DNA of 10,274 bases from Alphaproteobacteria bacterium (lineage in GTDB: Bacteria; Pseudomonadota; Alphaproteobacteria; GCA-2731375), in contig JASLMY010000178.1 in NCBI GenBank assembly GCA_030746295.1, forward strand, positions 1 to 10,274. The letters are read 5' to 3'. Below the pieces are notes generated by a model. It was given only the letters and a program-made list of their open reading frames with translations, made no database searches and was not told where the DNA came from. The translations under genes and the position numbers were made by a program. Shown piece by piece: positions 1 through 6,296 of this stretch (the first letter of the stretch is position 1; each line of letters begins with the position of its first letter).

Positions 1-254
1 CGGCCGATTCGGAACTCGGCCGCGAGGCCGGCCCTGAGATCCTTCGAGATCGTCGTCATGGCGTCGAACGAGGTGGCACCCCGCTGGTAGATCCAGTGCC
101 AGAGCTGGGCCACCCGCATGGCGCGCTGCCCGGCCGGCACCCCGGCCTCGGTGAGGACAGCCGCCAGCTCGGGCCGGCTGAGCCCGACCAGGTCGGGCTT
201 CAGCCCGGCCGGCGCGTCGGCGGATGACGACCGTAGCGCGGTCGTGGACGACAT
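1..254 (-). CDS. rlmN: 23S rRNA (adenine-2503-C2) methyltransferase RlmN, N-terminal fragment (cut by window edge)
   Basis: RlmN is a cytoplasmic radical-SAM enzyme that methylates C2 of A2503 in 23S rRNA and also A37 of some tRNAs. Only the first 84 codons are in the window. The reading frame gives a variable N-terminus followed by the characteristic RlmN N-terminal helical domain, with segments LVGLSRPELAAVL, AQLWHWIYQRGATSFDAM and ISKDLRAGLAAEF, which match the family's 'FRAKQLWHWIYxRG' and 'LSKxLR' pattern. The radical-SAM CxxxCxxC motif and the catalytic cysteines would lie beyond base 1 and cannot be checked. The start is the ATG read from 254-252, lying 17 bases after the stop of the upstream ialB-like gene, so the two are probably co-transcribed. 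The spacer is three tandem GCGAG units that also form the only ribosome-binding-like sequence. The assignment rests on this N-terminal domain alone, yet the match is distinctive. Confidence 0.88.
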   Translation of the reverse strand, partial: MSSTTALRSSSADAPAGLKPDLVGLSRPELAAVLTEAGVPAGQRAMRVAQLWHWIYQRGATSFDAMTTISKDLRAGLAAEFRIG

Positions 255-274
255 GCCTCGCCTCGCCTCGCCTA
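255..274 (-). repeat. Tandem GCGAG pentanucleotide repeat in the ialB-rlmN spacer
   Basis: Read on the minus strand, the ialB stop codon is followed by three GCGAG units running directly into the rlmN ATG. The GAGG formed at each repeat junction is the only Shine-Dalgarno-like sequence available to rlmN. A change in unit number would shift that spacing by 5 bases. Whether the count varies is not visible from one sequence. Confidence 0.4.
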
Positions 275-778
275 CTTCGCCTTGCAGGCCTTGGATATGG
301 CGTTGTGCGCGGCGGTGAAGCCCGACAGCGAATAGCTGTCGGTGGTCTTGGTGCCGCGCCGGGAGACGCCGCGGAAGATCATTCGGCGGCCCTTGCGCAT
401 GGCCCGGACCAACGCGTTGTCGAGCTTCCCTGAGGCCGCCCAAGCGGTCTCCTCGCTGGTGAAGAGCTTGTGCTTCTTGCCGTCGATCTCGGCGATGGCC
501 TCGCTGCCCAGCTTGAGGGGATAGCCGACATAGAACGAGACCTCGTTACGAACACTCTTATAGGGCCGGTGCGTCACCAGGACCCAGATTTCGCCCCGCT
601 TGACGCCCTTGGGCTTCGATTCCTTCGGCTGGCTCGCCATGTAGCAGGTGAGCCCCCGCTCCTCCTTCGCCGTATAGGCGGTCCAAGCCTTGTAGGTGCC
701 GATCGGCGAGGGCGACTTGGCCAACGCTGGTGGCGCCCACAAGAGAACGAGGGTGGTGAGAACGGCGCGTCGAAACAT
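272..778 (-). CDS. Invasion associated locus B (IalB) family secreted protein
   Basis: This 168-residue protein belongs to the IalB family, named after a Bartonella invasion protein but widespread in free-living alphaproteobacteria, where its role is unclear. Residues 1-20 form a clear Sec signal peptide: MFRR, a hydrophobic core and an ALA cleavage site before KSPSP. The mature domain carries family features: GTYKAWTAY near the N-terminus, RGLTCYMAS (Cys45), a WVLVTHRP strand, a YVGYPLK segment, the FTSEETAWA segment and the C-terminal SGFTAAHNAISKAC with Cys165. The two mature cysteines could form a disulfide in the periplasm. The ATG at 778-776 puts the signal peptide at the true N-terminus, though its ribosome-binding site is weak (TAGAG). 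It is followed 17 bases later by rlmN, an arrangement I recall from other Rhodospirillales-type genomes. Periplasmic location is well supported. A virulence role is not implied. Confidence 0.85.
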   Translation of the reverse strand: MFRRAVLTTLVLLWAPPALAKSPSPIGTYKAWTAYTAKEERGLTCYMASQPKESKPKGVKRGEIWVLVTHRPYKSVRNEVSFYVGYPLKLGSEAIAEIDGKKHKLFTSEETAWAASGKLDNALVRAMRKGRRMIFRGVSRRGTKTTDSYSLSGFTAAHNAISKACKAK

Positions 779-835
779 GGCTCTAAAATAGCCGCCGCGC
801 TTCTGGTTTTGAAGGGTCTAGCCCGCTATTGCCGA

Positions 836-1420
836 TCATTCCGCGGTTTCTTTCCGTGGTGCGCCCCGGATGATCTGCGCGCCTTGCACATGCACCGGCA
901 ACGGCTCGGGCTCGGCCAGGCTGGAAACCGGCCGGCGGGCGAAGCGGCCGAGCGAGATGAGGCGGTCGTACATCAGTATGGCGCCGGCGGTGGCGACGTT
1001 GATCGAGAAGGCGGTCGGGATCTTGACCGTCTCGTCGCAGCGCGCCAGCAGCTCGGGCGAAAGTTGGCCCCGCTCGGGCCCCAGTACGTAGGCGGCCTGC
1101 GACGGATGGCGAAAGCTCGGCAGCACCACCGCCTCGTCCAAGAGCTCGACGCCGATCAGGCGGCAGCCCTCGGGCAGGGTCAGGGAGGCGACGTCGGGGT
1201 ATTCGTAAAGCGGCAGATGCTCCGGCGCACGGCTGGTGTCGGAGCGATTGCGGCGCTTGGGATAGCGATACTCGGCGGCGATGGAAAAGAGAAAGCTGGC
1301 GCCGAAGGCGTGCGCCGAGCGAAACAGGTTGCCTGCGTTCATCGGCTTGCTTAAACGTTCAACGCCGATGGCGAAGTAGCCCCGCGTGCCAGTCGGTGCC
1401 TTCACCGGCCGCTCTCCCAT
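836..1420 (-). CDS. SpoU/TrmH-family RNA 2'-O-methyltransferase
   Basis: This 194-residue cytoplasmic protein is a SPOUT-class, SAM-dependent 2'-O-ribose methyltransferase of the SpoU/TrmH family. All three family motifs are visible. Motif 1 is N28-A-G-N31 followed by R34 (NLFRSAHAFGA). Motif 2 is YVLGPERGQLS at 111-121, with conserved Glu116. Motif 3 runs from about 135 to 152, IPTAFSINVATAGAILMYD, and builds the knotted SAM pocket. The protein is a bare catalytic domain without the N-terminal substrate-binding extension of RlmB. Whether tRNA or rRNA is the substrate cannot be told from sequence. A longer open frame reaches 1615 but would overlap the divergent asparaginase gene. The ATG at 1420 has AGGAG directly abutting it, which is too close. 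An in-frame GTG at 1405-1403 has GGGAGAG six bases upstream and may be the real start, giving 189 residues. The final 35 residues are Pro/Arg-rich and probably disordered. Confidence 0.88.
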   Translation of the reverse strand: MGERPVKAPTGTRGYFAIGVERLSKPMNAGNLFRSAHAFGASFLFSIAAEYRYPKRRNRSDTSRAPEHLPLYEYPDVASLTLPEGCRLIGVELLDEAVVLPSFRHPSQAAYVLGPERGQLSPELLARCDETVKIPTAFSINVATAGAILMYDRLISLGRFARRPVSSLAEPEPLPVHVQGAQIIRGAPRKETAE

Positions 1421-1460
1421 CTCCTGTCGGCGGATCCGAGCGCCGGCGGCCACCCTACCC

Positions 1461-1465
1461 AAGGA
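1461..1465 (+). promoter_or_regulatory. Ribosome-binding site fixing the asparaginase start
   Basis: AAGGA lies seven bases upstream of ATG 1473. It argues against an upstream in-frame ATG at 1386, which lies inside the oppositely oriented methyltransferase gene. Confidence 0.6.
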
Positions 1466-1472
1466 TCGCGTG

Positions 1473-2540
1473 ATGACAAAGCCCGCCGTCGAGCAAGACC
1501 AGATCCAGCCGCTGGGATCACCCGGGCCGGAGCCGATCCTGATCGAAGTCCGGCGCGGTGACATCGTTGAAAGCCGCCACGCGGTCGATGCCGCCGTCGT
1601 CGATACGGCCGGCACCGTGGTCGCCGCTTGGGGCGAGATCGGCCGGCCGGTCTATCCGCGCTCGGCGACGAAGCCGATCCAGGCCCTGCCGCTGGTCGAG
1701 AGCGGTGCCGCTGATGCCTTCGGCCTTGAGCACCGCGAAATCGCGCTCGCCTGCGCCAGCCACGCGGGCGAGCAAGTGCACGTCGAGACCGTGCTGGCCT
1801 GGCTGAAGCGCTTGGGCCTCGCCGAGGACGACCTCGAATGCGGCGCCCATTGGCCGCGCGACCCGGTGATCTTCGAAGACTTGATACGTGCCGATACGGT
1901 GCTGGGTCCGGCACGCAACAACTGCTCGGGCAAGCACACTGGGATGCTGAGCCATGCGGTCCATCTGGGTGATCCGACGGCGGACTATATTGGGCCCGAG
2001 CATCCGGTTCAGGTCCGTGTCGCCGCCGCGCTCGGGGCGTTGACGGACGTCGACCTCGCCGGCGCGCCCCGGGGCGTCGACGGCTGCTCGATTCCGACTT
2101 ATCCGATCCCGCTGCGCAACCTGGCGTTGGCCATGGCCCGCTTCGCCAGCCCGGGTGACCTGGCGCCGGAGCGGGCCATGGCCTGCCGGCGGATCGCGGG
2201 CGCGATGTGGGCCGAGCCCTACATGGTGGCGGGGCGGGCGCGCTGTTGCACCGCCATCCTCGAAGCCTGTCGGGAACGGGTGGTGGCGAAGACCGGAGCG
2301 GAAGGGGTCTATATGGCGGGCTTGTCGGAACGCGGCCTCGGCATCGCGCTGAAGGCGCGCGACGGTGCGGGTCGCGCCGCCGAGGTGGCGATGGTGGCGC
2401 TGCTCGACGAGACCGAGTCGCTGGACGAGGCGGCGCGTGCCGCCTTGGCCCCGTTCGGGCAGCCCGAGGTCAGAAGCGTTCGGGGTGCCACCGTCGGCGG
2501 CCTCGGCACTGCTGCCTTTCGGCCCTGGGCGGCCTTTTGA
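1473..2540 (+). CDS. Rhizobium etli-type (class 3) L-asparaginase, asparaginase II family
   Basis: This 355-residue enzyme hydrolyses L-asparagine to aspartate and ammonia (EC 3.5.1.1) and belongs to the asparaginase II family typified by R. etli ReAII/ReAV. That family is unrelated to the E. coli type I/II enzymes and folds like serine beta-lactamases and glutaminases. Every residue I recall from the ReAV active site is present at a constant 16-residue offset: S64 and K67 (RSATKPIQ), S96 (CASHAGE), C151 and K154 (NNCSGKHTGM), D203 and C205 (VDGCSIPTY). C151, K154 and C205 would form the zinc site seen in ReAV. There is no signal peptide, so it is cytoplasmic. AAGGA at 1461-1465 sits seven bases before ATG 1473, which selects this start over upstream in-frame codons. 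A GTG at 1470 is a possible alternative. It is divergent from the RNA methyltransferase, with only 52 bases between, and 72 bases from the next gene. Confidence 0.93.
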   Translation: MTKPAVEQDQIQPLGSPGPEPILIEVRRGDIVESRHAVDAAVVDTAGTVVAAWGEIGRPVYPRSATKPIQALPLVESGAADAFGLEHREIALACASHAGEQVHVETVLAWLKRLGLAEDDLECGAHWPRDPVIFEDLIRADTVLGPARNNCSGKHTGMLSHAVHLGDPTADYIGPEHPVQVRVAAALGALTDVDLAGAPRGVDGCSIPTYPIPLRNLALAMARFASPGDLAPERAMACRRIAGAMWAEPYMVAGRARCCTAILEACRERVVAKTGAEGVYMAGLSERGLGIALKARDGAGRAAEVAMVALLDETESLDEAARAALAPFGQPEVRSVRGATVGGLGTAAFRPWAAF

Positions 2541-2575
2541 TCGGCCGGCCGGAGATGGTGTAAGACTTGGGGACG

Positions 2576-2588
2576 CCTTGGTCCAAGG
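2576..2588. promoter_or_regulatory. 13-bp palindrome upstream of the quinone oxidoreductase gene
   Basis: CCTTGGTCCAAGG is a perfect inverted repeat of six bases around a single central T, located 25 bases before the oxidoreductase ATG in the 72-base gap. Its size and position suit a dimeric repressor operator, but one copy is weak evidence and GC-rich DNA produces such palindromes by chance. No convincing -10/-35 pair is visible beside it. Confidence 0.25.
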
Positions 2589-2612
2589 GCCAGTGAATAG
2601 GGGAAACGAGAC

Positions 2613-3593
2613 ATGAAGGCGATGTTGTGTAAAGCATTCGGTGAGCCGGAGAGCTTGGTCCTGGAGGAGGTCCAAAGCCCGCCGCTGGCCGATAACGAGG
2701 TCCGGGTCCGGGTCCACGCCGCCGGCGTCAACTTCCCCGACATCCTCATCATCCAGGGCAAGTACCAGTACAAGCCGGCCTTTCCCTTCAGCCCCGGCGG
2801 CGAGGCCGCCGGCGAGGTGATCGAGGTGGGCCCCGAGGTCAGCGGCTTCAAGCCTGGCCAGCGGGTGGTGGCGATGTCGCCCTATGGCGCTTTTGCGGAA
2901 GAGATGGTGGCGCCCGAGTTCAAGGTCATGGCGATCCCGGACGAACTCGACTACGTCACCGCCGCCTCGATGTCGCTGACCTACGGCACCAGCGCCTATG
3001 CCCTGATCGACCGTGGTGCCCTCCAGCCGGGCGAGACCCTGCTGGTGCATGGAGCCGCCGGCGGCGTTGGCCTGGCCGCGGTCGAGATCGGCCGTGCCTT
3101 GGGCGCCCGCGTCATCGCCACCGCCGGCAGTGACGAGAAGCTGCAGATCGCCGCCGAGCACGGCGCACAAGAGCTGATTAACTATCGGGACGGCGACTTC
3201 AAGGACAAGGTCAAGGAGCTGACCGACGGCAACGGCGCCGACGTCATCTACGACCCCGTCGGCGGCGACGTCTTCGACCAGTCGCTGCGCTGCATCAACT
3301 GGGGCGGTCGGCTCTTGGTCATCGGCTTCGCCTCGGGCCGCATTCCCTCCGCACCCGCCAACCTGGCGCTCTTGAAGAGCTGCTCGATCGTCGGCGTCTT
3401 CTGGGGCGCCTGGAGCCAGCGCGAGCCCGAAGCCAACGCCAAGACGTTCGAGAAGATCCTGGACTGGTGGCGCGAAGGCACCATCCGCCCGCATATCTCG
3501 CACACCTTCCCCTTGGCCCAGGCCGGCGACGCGCTCTATGCCCTTATCGAGCGCAAGGTGGTGGGCAAGGCCGTGTTGAAGGTCGTTGACTGA
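2613..3593 (+). CDS. NADPH:quinone oxidoreductase-like protein (zinc-independent MDR superfamily)
   Basis: This 326-residue cytoplasmic oxidoreductase belongs to the quinone oxidoreductase (Qor) branch of the medium-chain dehydrogenase/reductase superfamily, which reduces quinones or enones with NADPH. The N-terminal GroES-like catalytic domain spans about 1-125, with GVNFPDILIIQGKYQ (38-52) and PGGEAAGEVIEVG (61-73). It has none of the zinc-ligand cysteines or histidines of alcohol dehydrogenases. The Rossmann domain follows, with LLVHGAAGGVGLAAVEIGRALGA (143-165), whose AAGGVG loop binds the dinucleotide, then DVIYDPVGG and GGRLLVIGFASG. The C-terminus IERKVVGKAVL is typical of the family, and the length is normal. 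AGGGGA at 2599-2604, eight bases before the ATG, is a good ribosome-binding site. Its last eight bases overlap the downstream methyltransferase gene, so translation of the two is probably coupled. The physiological substrate cannot be inferred. Confidence 0.92.
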   Translation: MKAMLCKAFGEPESLVLEEVQSPPLADNEVRVRVHAAGVNFPDILIIQGKYQYKPAFPFSPGGEAAGEVIEVGPEVSGFKPGQRVVAMSPYGAFAEEMVAPEFKVMAIPDELDYVTAASMSLTYGTSAYALIDRGALQPGETLLVHGAAGGVGLAAVEIGRALGARVIATAGSDEKLQIAAEHGAQELINYRDGDFKDKVKELTDGNGADVIYDPVGGDVFDQSLRCINWGGRLLVIGFASGRIPSAPANLALLKSCSIVGVFWGAWSQREPEANAKTFEKILDWWREGTIRPHISHTFPLAQAGDALYALIERKVVGKAVLKVVD

Positions 3594-4851
3594 GCCACCC
3601 AAAGACGGCGACGAGAGGGTCCGCCGCCAATACGAGGCGCTGCCCTATCCGGCGCGCGATCCGGCCGACGAGGCCAAGCGCCTCGTCACCGGCTCGCCGA
3701 GCCACCTCTTGGAGATCGAGCACTTCGTCTTCGCCGGCCGCCGGGCAGGAGCGCTCAGGGCGCTCGTCGCCGGCGGCGGCACCGGCGATGCGGCGATCAT
3801 GCTGGCGCAGCAATTGGCCGATCGCGGCGAGGGCGGCGAGGTCGTCTATCTCGACATCTCCAGTGCCAGCCTGGCGGTGGCCAAGGCCCGGGCCGAGGCG
3901 CGCGGCCTTGCCAACATCGCCTTCCATCAGGGCTCGCTCCTCGAGCTCGAGGAGATGGGGCTCGGTCGCTTCGACTACGTCGACTGTTGCGGCGTGCTGC
4001 ACCATTTGGACGATCCCGCGGCCGGGCTCGACGCTCTGGTCGCGGGGCTCGCTCAAGACGGCGGCCTCGGCCTTATGCTCTACGGCGCGCTCGGCCGCAC
4101 CGGCGTCTATCCCTTGCAGCGGGCGCTCCGCCGCTTGGGCCGGGAGGCCGACACCGCTGACCAGCTGGGGCTCGCGCGGCAGCTCCTGGACGACCTGCCC
4201 GAGAGCAACTGGTTTCGCCGCAATCCCTTCCTCGGCGACTATGCCCGCGGCGATGATGCCGGCCTTTTCGATTTGCTGCTGCACGGCCGCGACCGCGCCT
4301 ACACCGTCGACGAGCTGGTGGCGCTGGCAGACGGCGCGGGCCTGCGCATCACCGGCTTCGTGCCCGGCCTCGCCTACGATCCGGCCGTCTATCTGACGGA
4401 CGAAGGTCTGAAGGCCAAGGCCGCCGCCCTGCCGCCGCTGCGGGCGGCGGCGCTGGCGGAAGAGCTCGCCGGCAGTCTGAAGACGCATGTCTTCTACTGT
4501 GTCCTGGGCGGCAACGGCCAAGGCGGCCTCGCGGATGCCCGGGATTTCGATTCGGTGCCGAGCTTGCGCGAGCACGAGGCAGCGGCGCTGGCCCGCTCGC
4601 TCGCCAAGTCACCGCGCCTGAAGCTCGACCTCGACGGCGTCACGGCCCGCTTTCAACTGCCGGACGGCGCCGCCGAGATGGTCCGCCTGACCGACGGCAG
4701 CCGCTCGTTGAGGGATATCTTCGAGGCTCTCCGGGCCCGCAACCCGCGCCTCACCGAGGCCTCGTTCCAGGCTCTATTCGAAAAGACTTTGGCGGTCCTC
4801 GGCCCCCTCAACATCCTGCTCTTCGGCGGCCCCGGCGCGCCCGCGCGCTGA
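3586..4851 (+). CDS. Class I SAM-dependent methyltransferase with extra C-terminal domain, TTG start
   Basis: This 421-residue protein is a class I (Rossmann) SAM-dependent methyltransferase of unknown substrate. It opens with VRRQYEALPYPARDP (12-26), a motif that also precedes other methyltransferase domains of this type. Motif I is VAGGGTGDAAIML (61-73), the acidic residue after strand 2 is in VVYLDIS (86-92), and motif IV/post-I is FDYVDCCGVLHHLDDP (129-144). A middle region, about 160-310, contains NWFRRNPFLGDYARG and a YTVDEL segment. The last ~90 residues (FQLPDGAAEMVRLTDGSRSLRDIFEAL) form a separate module that loosely resembles small PqqD-like winged-helix peptide-binding domains, a tentative reading. 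The TTG start at 3586 is forced: an in-frame TGA lies at 3577-3579, and the conserved motif begins 12 residues downstream. It overlaps the oxidoreductase stop by eight bases. The ribosome-binding site is poor (AAGG three bases away), which suggests translational coupling. Confidence 0.83.
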   Translation: MTEPPKDGDERVRRQYEALPYPARDPADEAKRLVTGSPSHLLEIEHFVFAGRRAGALRALVAGGGTGDAAIMLAQQLADRGEGGEVVYLDISSASLAVAKARAEARGLANIAFHQGSLLELEEMGLGRFDYVDCCGVLHHLDDPAAGLDALVAGLAQDGGLGLMLYGALGRTGVYPLQRALRRLGREADTADQLGLARQLLDDLPESNWFRRNPFLGDYARGDDAGLFDLLLHGRDRAYTVDELVALADGAGLRITGFVPGLAYDPAVYLTDEGLKAKAAALPPLRAAALAEELAGSLKTHVFYCVLGGNGQGGLADARDFDSVPSLREHEAAALARSLAKSPRLKLDLDGVTARFQLPDGAAEMVRLTDGSRSLRDIFEALRARNPRLTEASFQALFEKTLAVLGPLNILLFGGPGAPAR

Positions 4852-4873
4852 CCCCGAGAGGCTATGCGTAAAT

Positions 4874-4912
4874 CCCCTCTCCACCCGTCGGGGGGAGAGG
4901 TCGGGTGAGGGG
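4874..4912. repeat. G/C-rich dispersed repeat, first copy (hairpin-forming)
   Basis: This belongs to the 'CCCCTCTCC...GGAGAGG...GTGAGGGG' class of extragenic repeat common between genes in many proteobacteria. CCTCTCC (4876-4882) can pair with GGAGAGG (4894-4900). The right half, 4892-4912, is an imperfect inverted copy of 4951-4973. It begins 23 bases after the methyltransferase stop. Confidence 0.6.
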
Positions 4913-4950
4913 GGCGACTGAGGCGGGCACGGTCTTTGGGACTAGGTCAC

Positions 4951-4991
4951 CCCCTCACCCCGACCCTCTCCCCCTCGAAAGGGGGCGAGGG
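4951..4991. repeat. G/C-rich dispersed repeat, second copy, in opposite orientation
   Basis: Bases 4951-4973 are the inverted counterpart of 4892-4912, differing by two extra C bases. Inside this copy CCCTCTCCCCC (4964-4974) pairs with GGGGGCGAGGG (4981-4991) around the loop TCGAAA, an 11-position stem with one mismatch. With the first copy it can also form a large stem enclosing about 38 bases. It could act as a bidirectional terminator between two convergent genes, although no U-tract follows on either strand. Confidence 0.6.
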
Positions 4992-5048
4992 GGATGTCGT
5001 CGTGGCGACAGCTGTGGGAAAGACGCCAAGAGCGAGTGAGCTCGTGCT

Positions 5049-5252
5049 TCAGGCCCGCCAGAAGGGCTTGGCGGCCTCGGCTCTGGCCGAGGCGTGGCCG
5101 ACGCCGATGTCTTTGAGCATGCGGTCGTCCATCTCCGCCAGCCGATAGCGCTGCTGGGCGCGGTCCTGCCATGCGAGTAGGGTATCGACGAGCCGGATCG
5201 ACAGGGTCGAAAGATCAATTGTTTTGACCGTGGTGGGCAGCGTCCTGTACAT
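5049..5252 (-). CDS. DUF1127 (YjiS-like) small protein
   Basis: This 67-residue protein carries the DUF1127 domain in its C-terminal half: WQDRAQQRYRLAEMDDRMLKDIGV (28-51) is the family signature, with the invariant L.dMDDrmLkDIG core and an Arg/Ala tail ending in PFWRA. The first 25 residues are an amphipathic extension without a signal peptide. DUF1127 proteins are small, basic and cytoplasmic. Some, such as CcaF1 of Rhodobacter sphaeroides, bind RNA and affect RNA turnover, and others influence phosphate and carbon metabolism in Agrobacterium. The specific role here is unknown. The start is firmly set by AAAGGAGG (plus-strand 5260-5267) seven bases before the ATG, the best Shine-Dalgarno sequence in the window, implying high expression. 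The gene is divergent from a GcvA-like LysR regulator 96 bases away, which may control it. It faces the repeat pair at its 3' end. Confidence 0.9.
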   Translation of the reverse strand: MYRTLPTTVKTIDLSTLSIRLVDTLLAWQDRAQQRYRLAEMDDRMLKDIGVGHASARAEAAKPFWRA

Positions 5253-5259
5253 GGCAGAT

Positions 5260-5267
5260 CCTCCTTT
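5260..5267 (-). promoter_or_regulatory. Strong ribosome-binding site of the DUF1127 gene
   Basis: On the minus strand AAAGGAGG precedes the ATG by seven bases, a near-perfect anti-16S complement and far stronger than the sites of neighbouring genes. Confidence 0.75.
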
Positions 5268-5284
5268 ACGCGTGTTCAGAAGGG

Positions 5285-5313
5285 TATTTAGGTGATATAT
5301 GGGAGTTCCTCAA
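5285..5313 (-). promoter_or_regulatory. Candidate promoter of the DUF1127 gene
   Basis: On the minus strand TTGAGG (plus 5308-5313) and TAAATA (plus 5285-5290) are separated by exactly 17 bases, in the AT-richest stretch of the window. The -35 matches TTGACA at four positions, the -10 matches TATAAT at only three. CCCATATAT in the spacer resembles a heat-shock (RpoH) -10, but no correctly spaced RpoH -35 is present. This divergent 96-base region is also where the LysR regulator would be expected to bind. Confidence 0.35.
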
Positions 5314-5348
5314 ACGATCCTTTTTCATGTTTCGGATGAGAATATCTT

Positions 5349-6296
5349 ATGTATGAACCGGTCCGGCGCAGGCGCTTGCCACCCCTGAACGCGCTTCGCG
5401 CCTTCGAGGCCGCGGCGCGGCATTTGAGCTTCACCCGGGCGGCGGACGAGCTGGCCGTGACCCAGGCCGCGGTCAGCCATCAGGTCAAGGCGTTGGAGGG
5501 TTGGCTCGGCCTCAAGCTCTTCGACCGGCAGAACCGCACCATCTATCTCACCCGCAACGGCCAGGCCTACCTGCCGGCGGTGCGCGAGGCCTTCGATATT
5601 TTGGCCGAAGCGACCCGGCGGCTCGCCGGGCAAGAGGCACGCGGCGTCCTCTCGGTGAGCGCGGTGCCCTCTTTCGCTGCCAAGTGGCTGGTGCCGCGGC
5701 TCGCCGACTTCCGCCGCCGACACCCCGAGATCGACGTTCGCATCAGCGCCAACGACCGCCTGATCGACTTCGCCCGCGACGACGTCGACTTGGCGATCCG
5801 CATGGGCAACGGCGAGTGGCCCGGTCTCGCGGCCGTCTTCTTCATGGACGAGGATCTCTTCCCGGTCTGCGCCCCGGCGCTCTTGGAGGGGCCGCACCCC
5901 TTGCGCCGGCCCGAGGATCTGGCCCACCACACCTTGCTGCACGACGATATGCGTCAGGACTGGCGGACCTGGCTGACAGCGGCGGGGGTCGAGGGCATCG
6001 ACCCCGAGCCCGGCCCCGGCTTCACCGATTCATCGATGGTGATCCAAGCCGCGGTCGAGGGCCAGGGAGTGGCGCTCGGGCGCTCGGCGCTGGCCTCCAG
6101 CGACCTCGCCGCCGGCCGCCTGGTCAAGCCCTTCGAGGTCCGCCTGCCGGCGAGCTTCGCCTACTACATCGTCTACCCGGCCGCCGCCGCTGAGCAACCC
6201 AAGGTCAAGGCCTTCACCGACTGGCTGTTGGAGACCGCGGCGGCGGAAGTCGAGGCCGCGCCGAGCCATGCCGGCCGGGCCGGTCGGACGCGGTAG
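5349..6296 (+). CDS. LysR-family transcriptional regulator, GcvA-like
   Basis: This 315-residue LysR-type DNA-binding regulator is closest in appearance to the GcvA branch. RRLPPLNALRAFEAAARHLSFT (9-29 region) followed by RAADELAVTQAAVSHQVKALE (30-50) is the hallmark winged helix-turn-helix of GcvA-like proteins, and LGLKLFDR completes the wing. The periplasmic-binding-like effector domain runs from about 98 to 300, with LSVSAVPSFAAKWLVPRL, DVDLAIRMG and VIQAAVEGQGVALGRSAL. The last ~20 residues are Ala/Gly/Arg-rich and probably disordered. No glycine-cleavage genes are nearby, so a role in glycine metabolism should not be assumed from the family name. Divergence from the DUF1127 gene suggests that gene and its own promoter as targets. 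ATG 5349 is preceded eight bases upstream by GGATGAG, a moderate ribosome-binding site, and places the family motif at the expected distance from the N-terminus. Confidence 0.92.
   Translation: MYEPVRRRRLPPLNALRAFEAAARHLSFTRAADELAVTQAAVSHQVKALEGWLGLKLFDRQNRTIYLTRNGQAYLPAVREAFDILAEATRRLAGQEARGVLSVSAVPSFAAKWLVPRLADFRRRHPEIDVRISANDRLIDFARDDVDLAIRMGNGEWPGLAAVFFMDEDLFPVCAPALLEGPHPLRRPEDLAHHTLLHDDMRQDWRTWLTAAGVEGIDPEPGPGFTDSSMVIQAAVEGQGVALGRSALASSDLAAGRLVKPFEVRLPASFAYYIVYPAAAAEQPKVKAFTDWLLETAAAEVEAAPSHAGRAGRTR

Noticed and set aside
470..1354. 294-codon plus-strand open frame across the IalB and RNA methyltransferase genes
   Set aside because: It is antisense to two genes with clear family motifs, and its own product shows no recognisable fold.
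1518..3602. 694-codon open frame on the minus strand across the asparaginase and oxidoreductase genes
   Set aside because: Its translation is Arg/Gly/Asp/Ala-rich low-complexity sequence with no domain, and it lies wholly antisense to two well-recognised enzymes. It is a GC-driven shadow frame.
3544..4575. 343-codon minus-strand open frame opposite the SAM methyltransferase
   Set aside because: The plus strand carries the complete SAM-binding motifs. The minus-strand product is an Ala/Gln/Gly/Arg-rich shadow.
4874..4991. CRISPR-like repeat array
   Set aside because: Only two imperfect copies exist and they are in opposite orientations, without regular spacers or cas genes.
5285..5309. EcfG/general-stress promoter (GGAAC on the minus strand at plus 5305-5309) ahead of the DUF1127 gene
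   Set aside because: No CGTT occurs at 16-18 bases downstream, so only half of the motif is present.
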